Under the pieces are notes generated by a model that made no database searches, was not told where the DNA came from, and saw only the letters and a list, made by a program, of their open reading frames with translations. The position numbers were made by a program, and so were the translations under genes. Shown here in pieces: positions 47,201 through 59,759 of a DNA stretch of 64,000 nt. This DNA comes from Diprion similis (Eukaryota; Arthropoda; Insecta; Hymenoptera; Diprionidae). Location: the NCBI RefSeq assembly GCF_021155765.1, contig NC_060106.1, positions 19,494,031-19,558,030 on the forward strand. Reading direction: 5' to 3'. Position 1 is the first letter of the stretch; the number at the start of each line of letters is the position of its first letter.

Positions 47201-50200
47201 ACTACTGAAAACTTGGTACAGGCTAATGAGAGATTGGAGAAAACTAGTCAAGAGCTGCAGAAGGTCAATCAGGAGTTGGAAAAGGCTAACCAGGTGAATC
47301 GGACATACGAGAAAGAGTTGAAAGACTTGAAAAATTCTCAACACAAAAGCAAGAGCAAGTTAGATGAAGTGCAAGAGACAACTCCTGGTTCGACTGAACT
47401 TTTCCAAGGTTCGTTGTACTTCGGAAAAGACGAGGAAACGTCCAAGGAAATCCCAGATTTGCCAAAGGAAGCACCAACCTGCGAAGTGAAACTTTTAAAA
47501 GATAAAATTGAGTCGTTTGAACGAGAAAATGAAGCATTGCAAAATCAGCTTGATCAATTGAAGAACGATAAACATCAATGTGCTAAAAAAATTATTGCAC
47601 TCAATGAAAAATTGAAACAATCTGAGGAACAGTCTGACCAGTTGAAGAAAGGACTCGCAGCTGCTTGGGAACAGTGTGCAGAGGTTGAGGAAAGGCTGAA
47701 TCAAACCTTGGCTGCCAACGAAAGTACCCCTAACGAATCTGCACTGACTACCTCGTTTCAAGACGGCAAACTGCCAGATCAATCGGAAACAATGAATGAA
47801 TCAGATCGGCTACGGGAAAGATTACTTAAGATGGATGTAAAATTGATAGAAAAAGGTGTGCAAGCAGAAGTCGTTAATATTCAAGACTTGGAGAAAAAAA
47901 TTGATGAATTGAACGTGGAAAAAGCAGCCATTGTTAAAGAAAATGAAAATCTGATTAGGATTCAGAGAAATTACGAAGAAGTATGTGAGAAATTGGAGAA
48001 GTTTCAGAAAAATTTTGACGAACTTCAGCAGGAGCGGCAAAGATTAATTGAAGAAAATGAATATTTGAATAATAAGCAATCGAAAGAAGATATAAACAGT
48101 CTTCAACTGGAAATAGAAAAATTGGCGAAAGAAAAGCAGTTACTTTTAAACGAAAAGACTGTCCTGATTAAGCAGAATGAAGGTTTGATAGAAAAACATG
48201 CCAAAGAAATGGATGAAGTTAAAGCAGAAACAGCAAACGACGTACAGAAATTGAAATCGCTCTCACTTGGGATGAGTGACAACGCATTGAGCTTAAGCGA
48301 TTTGAAAGCCGAACTCGAGACTCGTCATTCTAAGGAAATGGAAGAACTGAGGACCTACTTTGAGCAAAAGTGTTTACAGATGGAAAAACAGTATTCTGAA
48401 GAAGTATTCAGTCAGCAGTCAAAGAAAATGTCCGACAACGACAGTGAGATAGAAGAGTTAACTGATGACCTGTACTTTGGTGGTGGTGGCGACTGTCTAA
48501 ACGTTTTGGATGTTCCTGGGCGAAATTCAAAGACAGATAGCGAGCTTAAGAGCAAAATAAATTCTAACGAGGATGAGAACATGGCAAAATCTAAGGCGGA
48601 AGGCTCAGAAAAAGTTGCCTCGATACAACAGGAGCTGTTCTTGAAAGTTGAGGAACTTGAGAAACTGAAATCAGAGTACGAGGAAAAGCTGGTTGAACAA
48701 CAAGAACTGCACAACAGCATGGTGCAGAAGCTATCGGAACGAACCGGCAAACGAGGACTAATCAAAGTGGTGAATCAGGTGAGAACAAAGCCTTTTTCAT
48801 AATATTATGAGCGTATTATTTTGGCATGAACATGTGCGTTATAATATTTTTGGCGATGCATGTAGTACTTGTGTACGATCGAAATTTTGCAATCAGAATG
48901 GAGTTTAATTACCTGCATATGAATTTGTAATAGCCAGTTTGTCAATAGTGGCTATTGTAGTTTCACTCCCTGGTTTAATTGTAAGCGTTTCCCTCCATCA
49001 ACCTTTGACATTTCGTTATCTACGTCGATGCGAATATTTTTTATACCAGTTTCTTGATAACAAGTTAGTTACGAAGGCGTAGCGCTTAGTGTCGTCTTTT
49101 GATATAAATTATCACAATTCGATTACGACAAAAAGGGTAAAAAGAAAATGAAAAATAACAGAAGAGTTCACTTGATTGATTCATGCTGACAGAACTTGGC
49201 GGCGTATAAATCAGCATTTTGAAAAGTTCAATTCGTTGTAGTTTCAGAGTTATTCTCTACAGTATGCATGCGGTCGATGACTTTGCATTTGACTCTTACT
49301 CTTTTTGTGGGAATAATGTAACTTGATTGCTTCAGGAATGGGTTGTCTAATGGTTGTATTCATTTTCATTATACAGTATGTGTATGTACCGTTACATAGT
49401 AAATCCCATTCGTAACTAACATATGTGTTGTGTGGACCTGTGAACCTGCGCATGCAGCCATGTCAAACGGATTTGGATCCAATTGCTGTGGAAAGTGGCG
49501 AATTGACCGAATTGAGAGCTGCCTACAGTCATCAGTTAGAGGAACAGGTCATGTTGGCCAGGCTTGACATCGTCAACGCACTCCAGGAACAGATTCAGGT
49601 AGCTTATTGCCACCTGGAACCGCTTTTGCACATTTCAGAAGTTAACACCACTCCAGATTACCTCCATTATATTTTGATCGTACTAGTCATTCCATTTTTG
49701 TGTATCCAACTCAGAAAAAAAAAAAATTGAGAGTTGGCTGTTGTGATTATATTTACTAAAAATTGTATTCAATGGTTGTTTGTTCAATTCTTTTGAAAAC
49801 CTCACTCACACGGCTAAACATCCAGAAAGATTAGTGGAGGATTAGGGGTGACTCGTTCGTTATTGACATAGTGACTCAAAATTGCACTACAAATCGCCTA
49901 TTCTTTGGTGGAAGGGATGCTTGTTAAACAAATAAAAATACCTTTCATTTGAGTGCAATATTTTGATAGCGTGACATCGGCATTATGCAGGCATTGCTGT
50001 CAGCCGACGAATCAGACGCGCAGCAGAGTTGGCCTGCAGAACTGCTTGAACTACGTGACAAATTCACCGATGGTTCTAAACGTGAAATACAAGAACTCAA
50101 AGAGCAGCACACTGCTGAATTGGCCCGGCTTAAGGAGGAACACACACGTCTTTTGACCCGAACTATCGAACGCCATGAAGACGAATTGACGAAAATTAAA

Positions 50201-53200
50201 GCAGTATCCAGAGGTAGTGGAAAAACGGGTTCAGAAGACGAAAATTTGACTTCAGAAAATCTTCTAATTAGAGAAAGGTAATATTAATAATATTATTGTT
50301 GTTGTCCACTTGTGGTGTTGATAAGTAATAAATGAAATCCATCCATGATTTTTACAGGGACAATTTACATAAGACCTGTTTGACACTGAAAAATCTTGTA
50401 ACAGAGTTGATCAATTATTTTACAATGTGTGAGGAAGAGGTAAACAATACTCTAATATCTGAGGTACTGAAAACGCAGTTGTCAAAGTCTATGGAAATGA
50501 AAGACAACAAAGAAGAAACGTCGACTGAAGAAACTGGGGATAGAACGGAAGATCTACAGAGTATTGTGTGCCCTACGGAAGAACAGACTCCTTCTAAACT
50601 CGCAGTTACAAAAATTAAAAGAGTTCATTTCGCGCCTCGGTATTCAGGCATCCAAACGCTGATGAACGACGATAATACCTTGTTGGAATTGATAGAAAGG
50701 GATAAAGACGTCACCCGTGAGTTGAAAGTTGAGTTGGACAATTGTTTAGATCGACTAAAATCAGAGGCTGCCCAGATATTGGGAGTATCATCGACACCCG
50801 AAGAGTCTAAAATCGATATGCTTGCGAAGCAAGTTTTGTGGTCGAGCAAAGTGAACGAGGAACTCAGTGTGAAATTTGCAGAAGCTGAAAATATGATATT
50901 CAATTACGAGCAAGAAAACGAACGTTTGAAAGTGAAAATTAACGACTTACAGCTTAAGTTAACTTCTATAGAAAACAAGAAAGAAATCATCAGCGAAGGT
51001 TATGGCGAACATGAGGAGTCGGGTGGCGACGTTACGACGGAGAATTTATCCCAACTTCAAGAACGAGGTGAGAAAGAGGCGCTATCTGAACATTTGCAAT
51101 TTAACATTGCAAAAAATATTAATTATTCAAAATATCATCTATTTTCAGTGAGAACTGTGATATCAAACGGAGGTGGCGAAAATTCCTACCTATTGCAGCT
51201 AATCGAAGATTTGTGTAGACAAGGGGACAAAGCTGCAGATGAAGCGAAGAAGGAGAAAGAAGACTTGCAGTTGCAGGTAATAAAAGTTTTGTGTGACTGT
51301 GTTCAATTGCATGAAAATTGATTATACTTAGCAATAGTTGGTATGTGTTGAAAAAATTTTGGTGTATGTGTAAGATGAATGATTACCCGACTCTTAAGTT
51401 GTAGAATTGATATTGTTTTATTCTGTGAGTCCAAATCACGGAGAGTTTTAAAAAAATTCTCTAAAATTGGTAGCAAGATGCACACTTTTTACTCTCTGAA
51501 CTTTGGTTTTTATGATTACCTAAATCTTATTGAATCCACTTTCAATGTTTAGGAAATTATATTTCCAAAGAGAAAAAAAAAAGAATAAATTAATTAATAG
51601 AGCAAATATTAAACCCCTGTGACTTGGAAGGACAGATTTCCTGAGATTGATTTGCATTATGTTGTCTTGCCAGCAGGTATCTTTTGACCCTACTCCTCCC
51701 CCATACATTCACAGGGTTTGCTGCCGAAAGGTAAATCATAGAACTACTAATATTAATACACATTCGCTGTAGTATATGCAAAATTTTGCTATTACCCCCA
51801 ATTAAAAATTGACAATTCATTTGCCATCATCGCATACATGGTCACCGTAATATTGCTATATAGAATACTTGTTTATAGGGTTCGTTATTTCTGTGTGAAG
51901 CTTTGTTAAATACAAAAAATATGAATATGCTTATCTGACAATTACATGGAATACAATTGTTAAATTTTCATGTAACAGACGATATGGTTACATTGAATTT
52001 GCGTTATTATGGCCTTGAAAAATCATTTTCTATAAAATTCTGCTGTTTTCCTAAATCCCGACTGAAATTATTATTAAATATCCTTGCCTGGTTATGTAAT
52101 TGCATGGCGGAATGGGTGGTTATTATCTAGTTTGTAATTGAGCTTTTTTTTTGTTTTGGTTCGGAATTTTTGTAAGATATCGTTTTGTTTGATTTGCACA
52201 TGCCCCATCATTCTCTGCAATGTATCACTAAAATAATGACCTGCTTTGGGTGGTTTCATTTGGAAAAATCTGCTATGCTGTTTTATTAATTATAGGGTCC
52301 GATGATTGATGCAATTTTTGTTTAAATCAGTTTAAAAATGTGCAGAATCCACGAATTTAATCTTAATGAATTACTCTCACTCATAAATTTTTAAGGACTG
52401 GTATTTGAAGTCATCCTTTCAATGTAAGATTAATTATAATATTTTGTTACAAAGTCATTAGCATGAATCCATTTTTCCCTTCATCTAGCAGCAAATTAAT
52501 GAATACTAAAATTTTTGAATAAAATATTTTCTTGAAAATAGCTTATTAATCACTGCATTCCTGTATATTTTTCAAAGTATCAACATGATCCATAAACCTG
52601 ATGTTTAGATCGAAGCAGCGGATAAGCAGTTGCGTGCTACGCGTAAATTCCTTGAGGAACAAGCTGGCGAGCGAGAAGCTGAAAGAGACGAAGCAGCTCG
52701 TAAAATTGAGGTCCTTATTGAGCAGCTTAGAGAAAAGGATCGCGAAAAGGAGCGTGATCAACGTATCACCTCAGAGGTAAGTCTTACCATATAAATAGTA
52801 ACGATAGAAATACCTCTTTCGGATTTTTTGGAACTGTGCATATTTTTGCAATCTTACGATTAAGTAAATATGCACATATTTAAATAATTAATAATAATAA
52901 TTTTTTGGTGGTTAGATTTTTAGTGCAGGTTTTGGCTAGCCTAACGATTTTTGCAGACGTAATATCAATTTTTAATCAATATATTGTTTAATAATAAATA
53001 TAGTCATATACACAGACAATTTATATTATCATAGAAAAGCTTGTAACACGCATCGCCGCATCGTATTTTAAATAACACACGTTTTTGTCATTGTGGTACA
53101 CATCTATCATTACTTGAATCACGTTTTTCTGCACTGTGGTTTTGGTTTCTCTGTTTGTCACGCAAAGCAGTCTTCGCTATCGCCTGTACCACCATCAACT

Positions 53201-56200
53201 TATGCAGTCACCCATGCGCTTCGTCCAACTGACATCGAAGCAACCGTGAGTGTTTATATATGTTTTTCAACAACCAAAATTTCACACCTTTGCGAATCAG
53301 AGTTGCTGACTCATTGCTTGCCGATAATGAAAATCTGTGCGAATTTTTCTCTTTTTTGTAAATCTACTGGTATTTTTCATGTTCCAATTTTTTCATACAA
53401 TATTCATACTCCTGATCAAACATGCTATTTTGGGTCTGTGTTTGAAAAACTAAAATTAATCTGTAAACAAATTAACATGGGTTATGGTAAATAATAAGAA
53501 TTCATAATCTAAACATTGCAAGTAGTTTATTACTTTTTCATCTCTCTTATTTTGTTGGTATTCCAAATACATTCTAGAAAATTATTCACTGATCTTTTTA
53601 TCAACGCTGTTGCCATTGATTCTATTTTTTTTTATATGAATACACCTTATTCGATACATTTAACTTGACCCCGTAACCAGAATCTCAATTTAACCATTTA
53701 AATTTGTACACATCCCTTAATTCTAGTCTTGGAATTAATAGAAATGACAATCAACATTGATAAGTATTATTACTGTAGTGATTAAAAATAAAATAATATC
53801 AAAATAGTGTTAATATAATTTTTGTGTGCTTTAAATATCGCATAAAAAGCTTAAATATGGTAAAATATGTCACCGCTTGCATGCCTATGTAAATATCACT
53901 TAAAAACATAGATCGATTACGGGAAATATAGGTGGAAGCCCTTGAATCCCAGATGCACGAGATGTCTTCCATGATGTCCGAGGCTGAGGCACGAAAGTCA
54001 GAGGTTGAGAGCGAACTGAAGGCAGCTATTGACAAGATATGGGTATTGCGAGATATTATCACTGACTTGGAGCAGCAGGTCCAAGCAAAAACGGAACGTG
54101 AAGATGCTCTACAGACCCAGATCAATCAGTTAGAAGAATTAATAAATGTGCAAACTAAAAATCAACAGGAACTTGTCCAAGAATTAGACGCGATTAAAAT
54201 GGGCAGCGAGAACGTTCATTTGAATGAGCACATCGATCATCTTCAAGTAAGTTTTATTTCAGTCGTCCACAACGATAAGTGGATATTGTGTATTAACTCA
54301 GCTTGTTTTCAGGAGGAACTTAGAAAGCACAAATTGAGCACTGAACATTTCGACGTTAATTCGTCGGCTATGAAACAGATCAAATTGGAATTACGTGGTA
54401 TGGGCGCACAACTGGACAAGAGAATAAAAGAGCTGGAAGCATTGCACATGTGTGGTTCTAACTTGAGCCTTAGCCAGCCCAGCGAGGACGTGTCTGTTAG
54501 GGAACAGATCGACGCTTCCCGATGCCCAACACCGGATGACCCTCAATCGCCTCCAACTTTACCGCTCGATCATATTCTTAAACTGAAAGAGAAAATGATA
54601 AAACACAGTAGAGCTGAAGAGGTTGCCTTCAGAAGAATTAAGGACTTGGAAATGCAGATGACGGCTCTGAAAAATCAGAATGAAGTTAGTCCCTCAATGA
54701 TCTATAACTTTTGTTATATGAATCGCTTGCTGAAACGTACAAAAGCTGTAATTATGAATAATTTACAGGAACTACAAGCCGAGCAAGAAATATTACAGCA
54801 AACAAATTCAGAACAATTGTTCCAAATTGAAACTATGCGTGGTCGATTGGAACAGCAGAAACAGAGTGCTCCTTTTGCTCAGAGACAGGCTACTTCTCGC
54901 TTGGAATTACAGTTACATGAAGTTAATGCCAAGGTTCACTCCTTGGAACGCGAAGTAGCTGATAAGGATTTACAGGTAAAAATTTATTGCCACTCTGTAT
55001 AGATCGGGTATTTCAATTTGTCTCAAATTTAAAGAATACGAAACAAATTTGAAGAGACTTCGTTATTCGAAATCCTGTTTCAGACACGCAACTTTTTAAG
55101 AATTACCTTTGTAGTATAATATCGTAAATTTTATTTTATCAGATAAAAGACACTGAAATTCAATTGGAGAGAGCGAATAAATTGTTGCTTGAAAAAGAAG
55201 GTGAGATTGCAAGCGTTGTTGAAGCCGAGAACAATACTATTCAAAAACTTCGAGATCGTCTAGAAGTCATCGAAGGAGAGAAAAAATTGTTGGAGGTAAT
55301 TTCAGTTAATTTTATCTTGTACCAGAATAATATTACACATTTTTTCTTCACACCAAACGCTTCTTTATGGACGATACGAAATTCAGCCTCATCACATCAA
55401 GTCAATTAAAAGTTGATGTTTGTTTCCAGGAAAAAGTTGGATCACAGGAGCGAGTTCAGCAAGAGTTACCGCAGTTGCTTGACTCGATGCTGGAGGATAA
55501 AAATGAGGAAATTGATCACCTAAAAGAACAATTATCTAAAAAGGAAAAGCAATTGGAAATATATTTGTCATTGAATTTGGATGAAAGTCAGTTGAAAGAA
55601 TTGATGAAGCAAGCTGAGCCAAAGAACAGCGCTCGTACATTGAGCGATATTCTTTCAATTAATTCAGAGTGTGAAGAGTTCCCAGAAGCTATCAGAGAAC
55701 ATGTTAATCTGACGCAAACCTTGCCATACAATATTTCCAATTTACGAACTGCCGGCGATGCTAGTCAACTGAAATATGTCAACCAGATATCCCCAATGGT
55801 TATGATTGAACCGAATAAAACTAGCGCTGATGTTCCTCGACTGGAATTACACTCACAGTCTCGTAGTATGTCAGAAAGCTGCATACCTCGTTCTCACAGC
55901 TCGACCGGCATTGAATTGGTTCGCAGTGTATCTGAATCTAAGTCGCCGACAATTGAGGAAAATGATAGTTTGAACCACGAAAATGTGAGATCTCGTAACG
56001 TTATAGAGAACGAAGCAAACGATGAAAATCTTTCGGGGGAACGATTGTCCGTGGAAACTGGTGAATCCGGTGTATTCAAAGAGGGTGAAACTTCGGCTGA
56101 GGGAATAAACGAAAGTGCTAGTCAGTGTCCAAGACATGGGAATAGATCAATCGAGCTCCTCAGTCCACGCAAATCCGGTGAAGACTCGAATCAGAGACTG

Positions 56201-59200
56201 ATACAAGAATTGGAGAATCAACTGAGTAAAGTAAAACAAGAACTCGAAGTTAAGTCAAACAAATTGATAGAACGAGAAGCGGAACTGAACGCCATGCAAC
56301 ATGATCTGCTAGAGTTACGTACGGAATTGAAAGAAACCATAGATACCCTAACGTGGGATAAATTTTTCTACAAAGAACAGTTTGAATTGACTCAAGCTTC
56401 GGAAAGTAAAATAAAGATCGATTTGTTGGAGGTTGAAAATAATCTGAAGTTAAAGACGGAGGAACTCGAAGAATACAAGGGTAAAATGCAGACAAACGAG
56501 AAAATTATCACTGAGCTAAAAAAGGAAAATTCAAGGATAATTGAAGAGCTTGATGAGAAATTAAAGAAACAGCTCAAGAAAATTGATGCTACCTTACAGG
56601 AAAAAGCTCAAGAGTTGAAAAACTTAAAGGAAATTATTTTCGAGAAAGACATTACCATCGAAACACTCGGAACTCGTAATGTTGAGATAGAAAATGAAAA
56701 CAAACAGTTATACGAGTACAAAACTAGGTTTGAAACTTGCAGAGAAGAACTATCCAACTGTCAGATCGAAGTCCAAAGACTAACCGAAGGATTAAACAAT
56801 AGAGATTTGCTTATAAGAAGACTGGAAGATATGGCGAGACGATCGAGCCTCTCTGGCGCTTCTTCACCCAGTGAAAACAAAGACCAAGAAATTCATCATC
56901 TGCAAGAGCACCTCAAGGAAAAAGACAAAGTTATCAGACAGATGAGTGATGACAGTAAAAGTTTGCAAAGAGCTTTGGAAACGATACAGAATAAAATGAA
57001 GGAATCAGGAAATGTTGTTGAGTTAAGAAAGAAATTGAAAGATGAAAAAAAAATGAATACGGAACTAAAAGAGATGGTTGAAAAACTACAGGAAGAGATC
57101 GAACATGTTAGACTTGCCTCACATCGTAAGTAAATTAAAGAATTGCTGAATGAATTATTTTTTTACTTGGACAGAAACAAATAGGTTTCACTCTTGTTAT
57201 GCTGCTAAAAATTAGTATTTAATGTTACAGATACATCCGAAGACGAAGGCGATATAGAGGATATGGTTCAAAGAGAATTACAGGTATCTGCTCGACTAGA
57301 CAAACAAATAATGAGCGCTATTGAGAGTGAGACAGAAGAGAGAGGTGGAACCAAGAGGCGAATTGAAAGACACGCTTGCAATTCTTTGGATATTGAGCCG
57401 GTTGATCAGGCTAAACAAGAAAAGAATGCTCAAAAATATAACGACGTCCGTCTAAAACTCAAACAAGCCAACAAATCAAACGAGGAACTAACTAAGCTGA
57501 AAGACGATTTAGAAATCGTTGTTGATATGCTTAAATCCCAAGTTGCGGAATATGAAAATCGTATCTTACAAATAAAGTAAGTAAGATTCGGTGAGACGCA
57601 CGCTTACCTAGAGATGAGAAACAAATAATAATTTCTAAAAATCTATTTGCATTTCAGATCAGACTTGGAGGAAGAGTCTAGAACAGTCACAAGATTGAAC
57701 GAAGACCTTGCGAAAGAAAAAGACACGAGCCGACATTTAAGAATACGGTTCGAAAGAGAACAAACTGCTATACACCAGACTCAGAAGCACGATTCGGAAT
57801 TGATCACGGTTAGTATTATATATATATATATATTTTCCTCTTTTTAATGTTACATTGATTTTTTAATAAACAAAACTCATTCCCAGACGTTAAGAATGAA
57901 GTTAGAGGCGTCACTGGATGCAGAAGATAAATTACGCTCGCAGTTATCGGATATCAGACGTGATCACAAGAGGATAGAAACGGAATTGAATACTGTGAGA
58001 GAAAAGATGAAGAATCAGAAGGTGGCTGACACAGTTAGTCTCAAAGAGCAGTACCTGCAAGAAATGATTGAAGCAGAGCAGAAAAAGTATGTTACTGTTG
58101 CCGAAAAGTGTGAAAAAGAAGAAAGGAAGAACGTGGAACTGACCGATAATATACGAAGAATAGTAAATGAGAAAAGTAAATGTGAAAGGGAACTCGAAAT
58201 GGTGAATGATGATAGAGAAAAGTTGGCTAGTAAACTCGCTTTGGTTGAGGGAATTAAAGAACACCTTGAAACAGACTTGAAAAGGACTAGAGATGAGTTG
58301 AGAGCACGAGAAGGGGAATGTGAGTGGCTACAGAAAAGAATCGATACCATTACTGAAGCTGAAGCAAAGAGACAGCAACAAAGAACTGACGAACACAACG
58401 AATTGAAAAGCCTCAGGAGAGAAGTTGCCAATACGCGAGAAGTTATGGTGAGTTAGCCAAAACTTAAATATTTCTCTATTTTGTACGTTCAATCCAAGGA
58501 TTATCAAAATAGGAAAAAAAGCACATACCTATTTCTATGTTGTAAAATTTCATATTTTTAGGTCGATCTGGAAGCGGACATGTCCCATTCGAAGAAACAA
58601 TTGGCCAAGTATCACGAACGACAAGAGCAATACATTCAATGCATTGAAACACAGCGAGCCACTTCAGCTGATCTAATGAAAAAGCTTACTTCGGCAAAAG
58701 ATGAGGAAAAAAGACTAAAAGAAGTAATTAACGACATGCAAAATGACCTGCAAATGAGTGTAAAACGAGAACTAGAGCTTACCAGTGAATTACAGAGAGA
58801 GAGACTTTGCGGCGAGAAAAATATACCAGTTAAATTTGTACAGAAGATCCAGGTAAGATATTTATACCTATGAGTTGATCAGTGAACGGAATCTTTTAAA
58901 GAATTTCCATTGTACGATTTCAGGATTTGAACGAGAGTCTGCAGAAGCATTTGAACGAGAAAAGCATCCTCCATGACAAACTGGCGAGAGCTCGAGAAGA
59001 GAAAGAGCAGCTATTAGTTCGAATAAGAATTTTGGAACAGAATCAATCTACAAATGCCGCAGGTGTCATGAGCGGAGAAATGGTGGAAAAGGTTTGTCGA
59101 CAATCGCTTTTTTTCCATCAGGGTAATCGACAGCTGATTAGATCCATATGTATATTACGTTTCTTTTTTTCCCTAGCTTCAACACTTTTATGGAAAATTC

Positions 59201-59759
59201 CTACGAACCGATAGTCGGCGAAAAGCGTTGGCATATCAGAAGCGCTATCTGCTCTGCGTAGTAGGCGGATATCAGCTTTCGGAGGAAAATACTCTCGCCG
59301 TTCTCGCTCAGCTGACGTTAGTACAGCGGGAGCATACCACGAATCGTCACAACAGGAAATCACCAAGGGTGAGATTCAGATGCGCAGCCCTGGCGATAAT
59401 CAGTATCCGAAGAATGAAGTGGCTCATTGGACGGTGGCGAACGGGGAGAAGAATTGGCGCTAATGCGGTTCTCGGAAATCCAGACCAGTCGTTTATCATG
59501 TTGCGCAAAACATCATCAAACAATCATTCACCTCCTGTTCGTGACAGGCCATCCAACTTGTGAGTAGCGGGCCAATTTCTTTCTGTTTAAATTCTGCTTT
59601 GAATAATCGAATGATATCAAATAAAGTTTTTTGTAACTTTGTAGTAGAGACGGCGGTCTCGGGGGTTTCCCACTTGAGCACTTCATAGATCGTTTTGTAA
59701 GTATTGAAAAGAAGATGGACCATGCTTTGATAGACGTCGGTCAGCTGACCTCGGACTAA
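44237..59759 (+). CDS. Plp: Pericentrin-like protein (Plp/AKAP9 family) with PACT domain
   Basis: 22 exons: 44237-44287, 44625-44762, 45547-46314, 46400-48778, 49458-49598, 49991-50277, 50358-51067, 51149-51276, 52609-52776, 53168-53245, 53932-54246, 54313-54684, 54769-54975, 55143-55295, 55430-57125, 57231-57576, 57658-57808, 57887-58447, 58562-58852, 58924-59091, 59177-59559, 59645-59759. All phases agree and give about 3,201 residues. The N-terminus DEKRQRALEAGREMLAKFKA is the conserved pericentrin/AKAP9 start. Then follows a huge coiled coil with acidic Ser-rich linkers, and the PACT domain from about residue 3037 (LQHFYGKFLRTDSRRKALAY, then RYLLCVVGGYQLSEENTL, then RFRCAALAIISIRRMKWLIGRW at about 3102, a basic amphipathic calmodulin-binding-type helix). 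The family anchors pericentriolar material and gamma-tubulin complexes at centrioles and basal bodies. The last exon rests on donor GTGAGT at 59560; without it the protein would stop two residues later. AATAAA at 60439-60444. Confidence 0.93.
51677..51730 (+). other. Candidate 54-base cassette exon in Plp
   Basis: Inside the 1.3-kb intron 51277-52608 a 54-base segment is bordered by a good acceptor (TGCCAGCAG) and donor (GTAAAT). It is phase 0 on both sides and open: VSFDPTPPPYIHRVCCRK. Including it would add 18 non-coiled residues. It is supported by splice signals and frame only. Confidence 0.35.

Noticed and set aside
47286-48765. Several minus-strand frames of 60-117 codons opposite Plp exon 4
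   Set aside because: Antisense shadows of Lys/Glu-rich coiled-coil coding sequence, giving Phe/Leu/Ser-rich translations.
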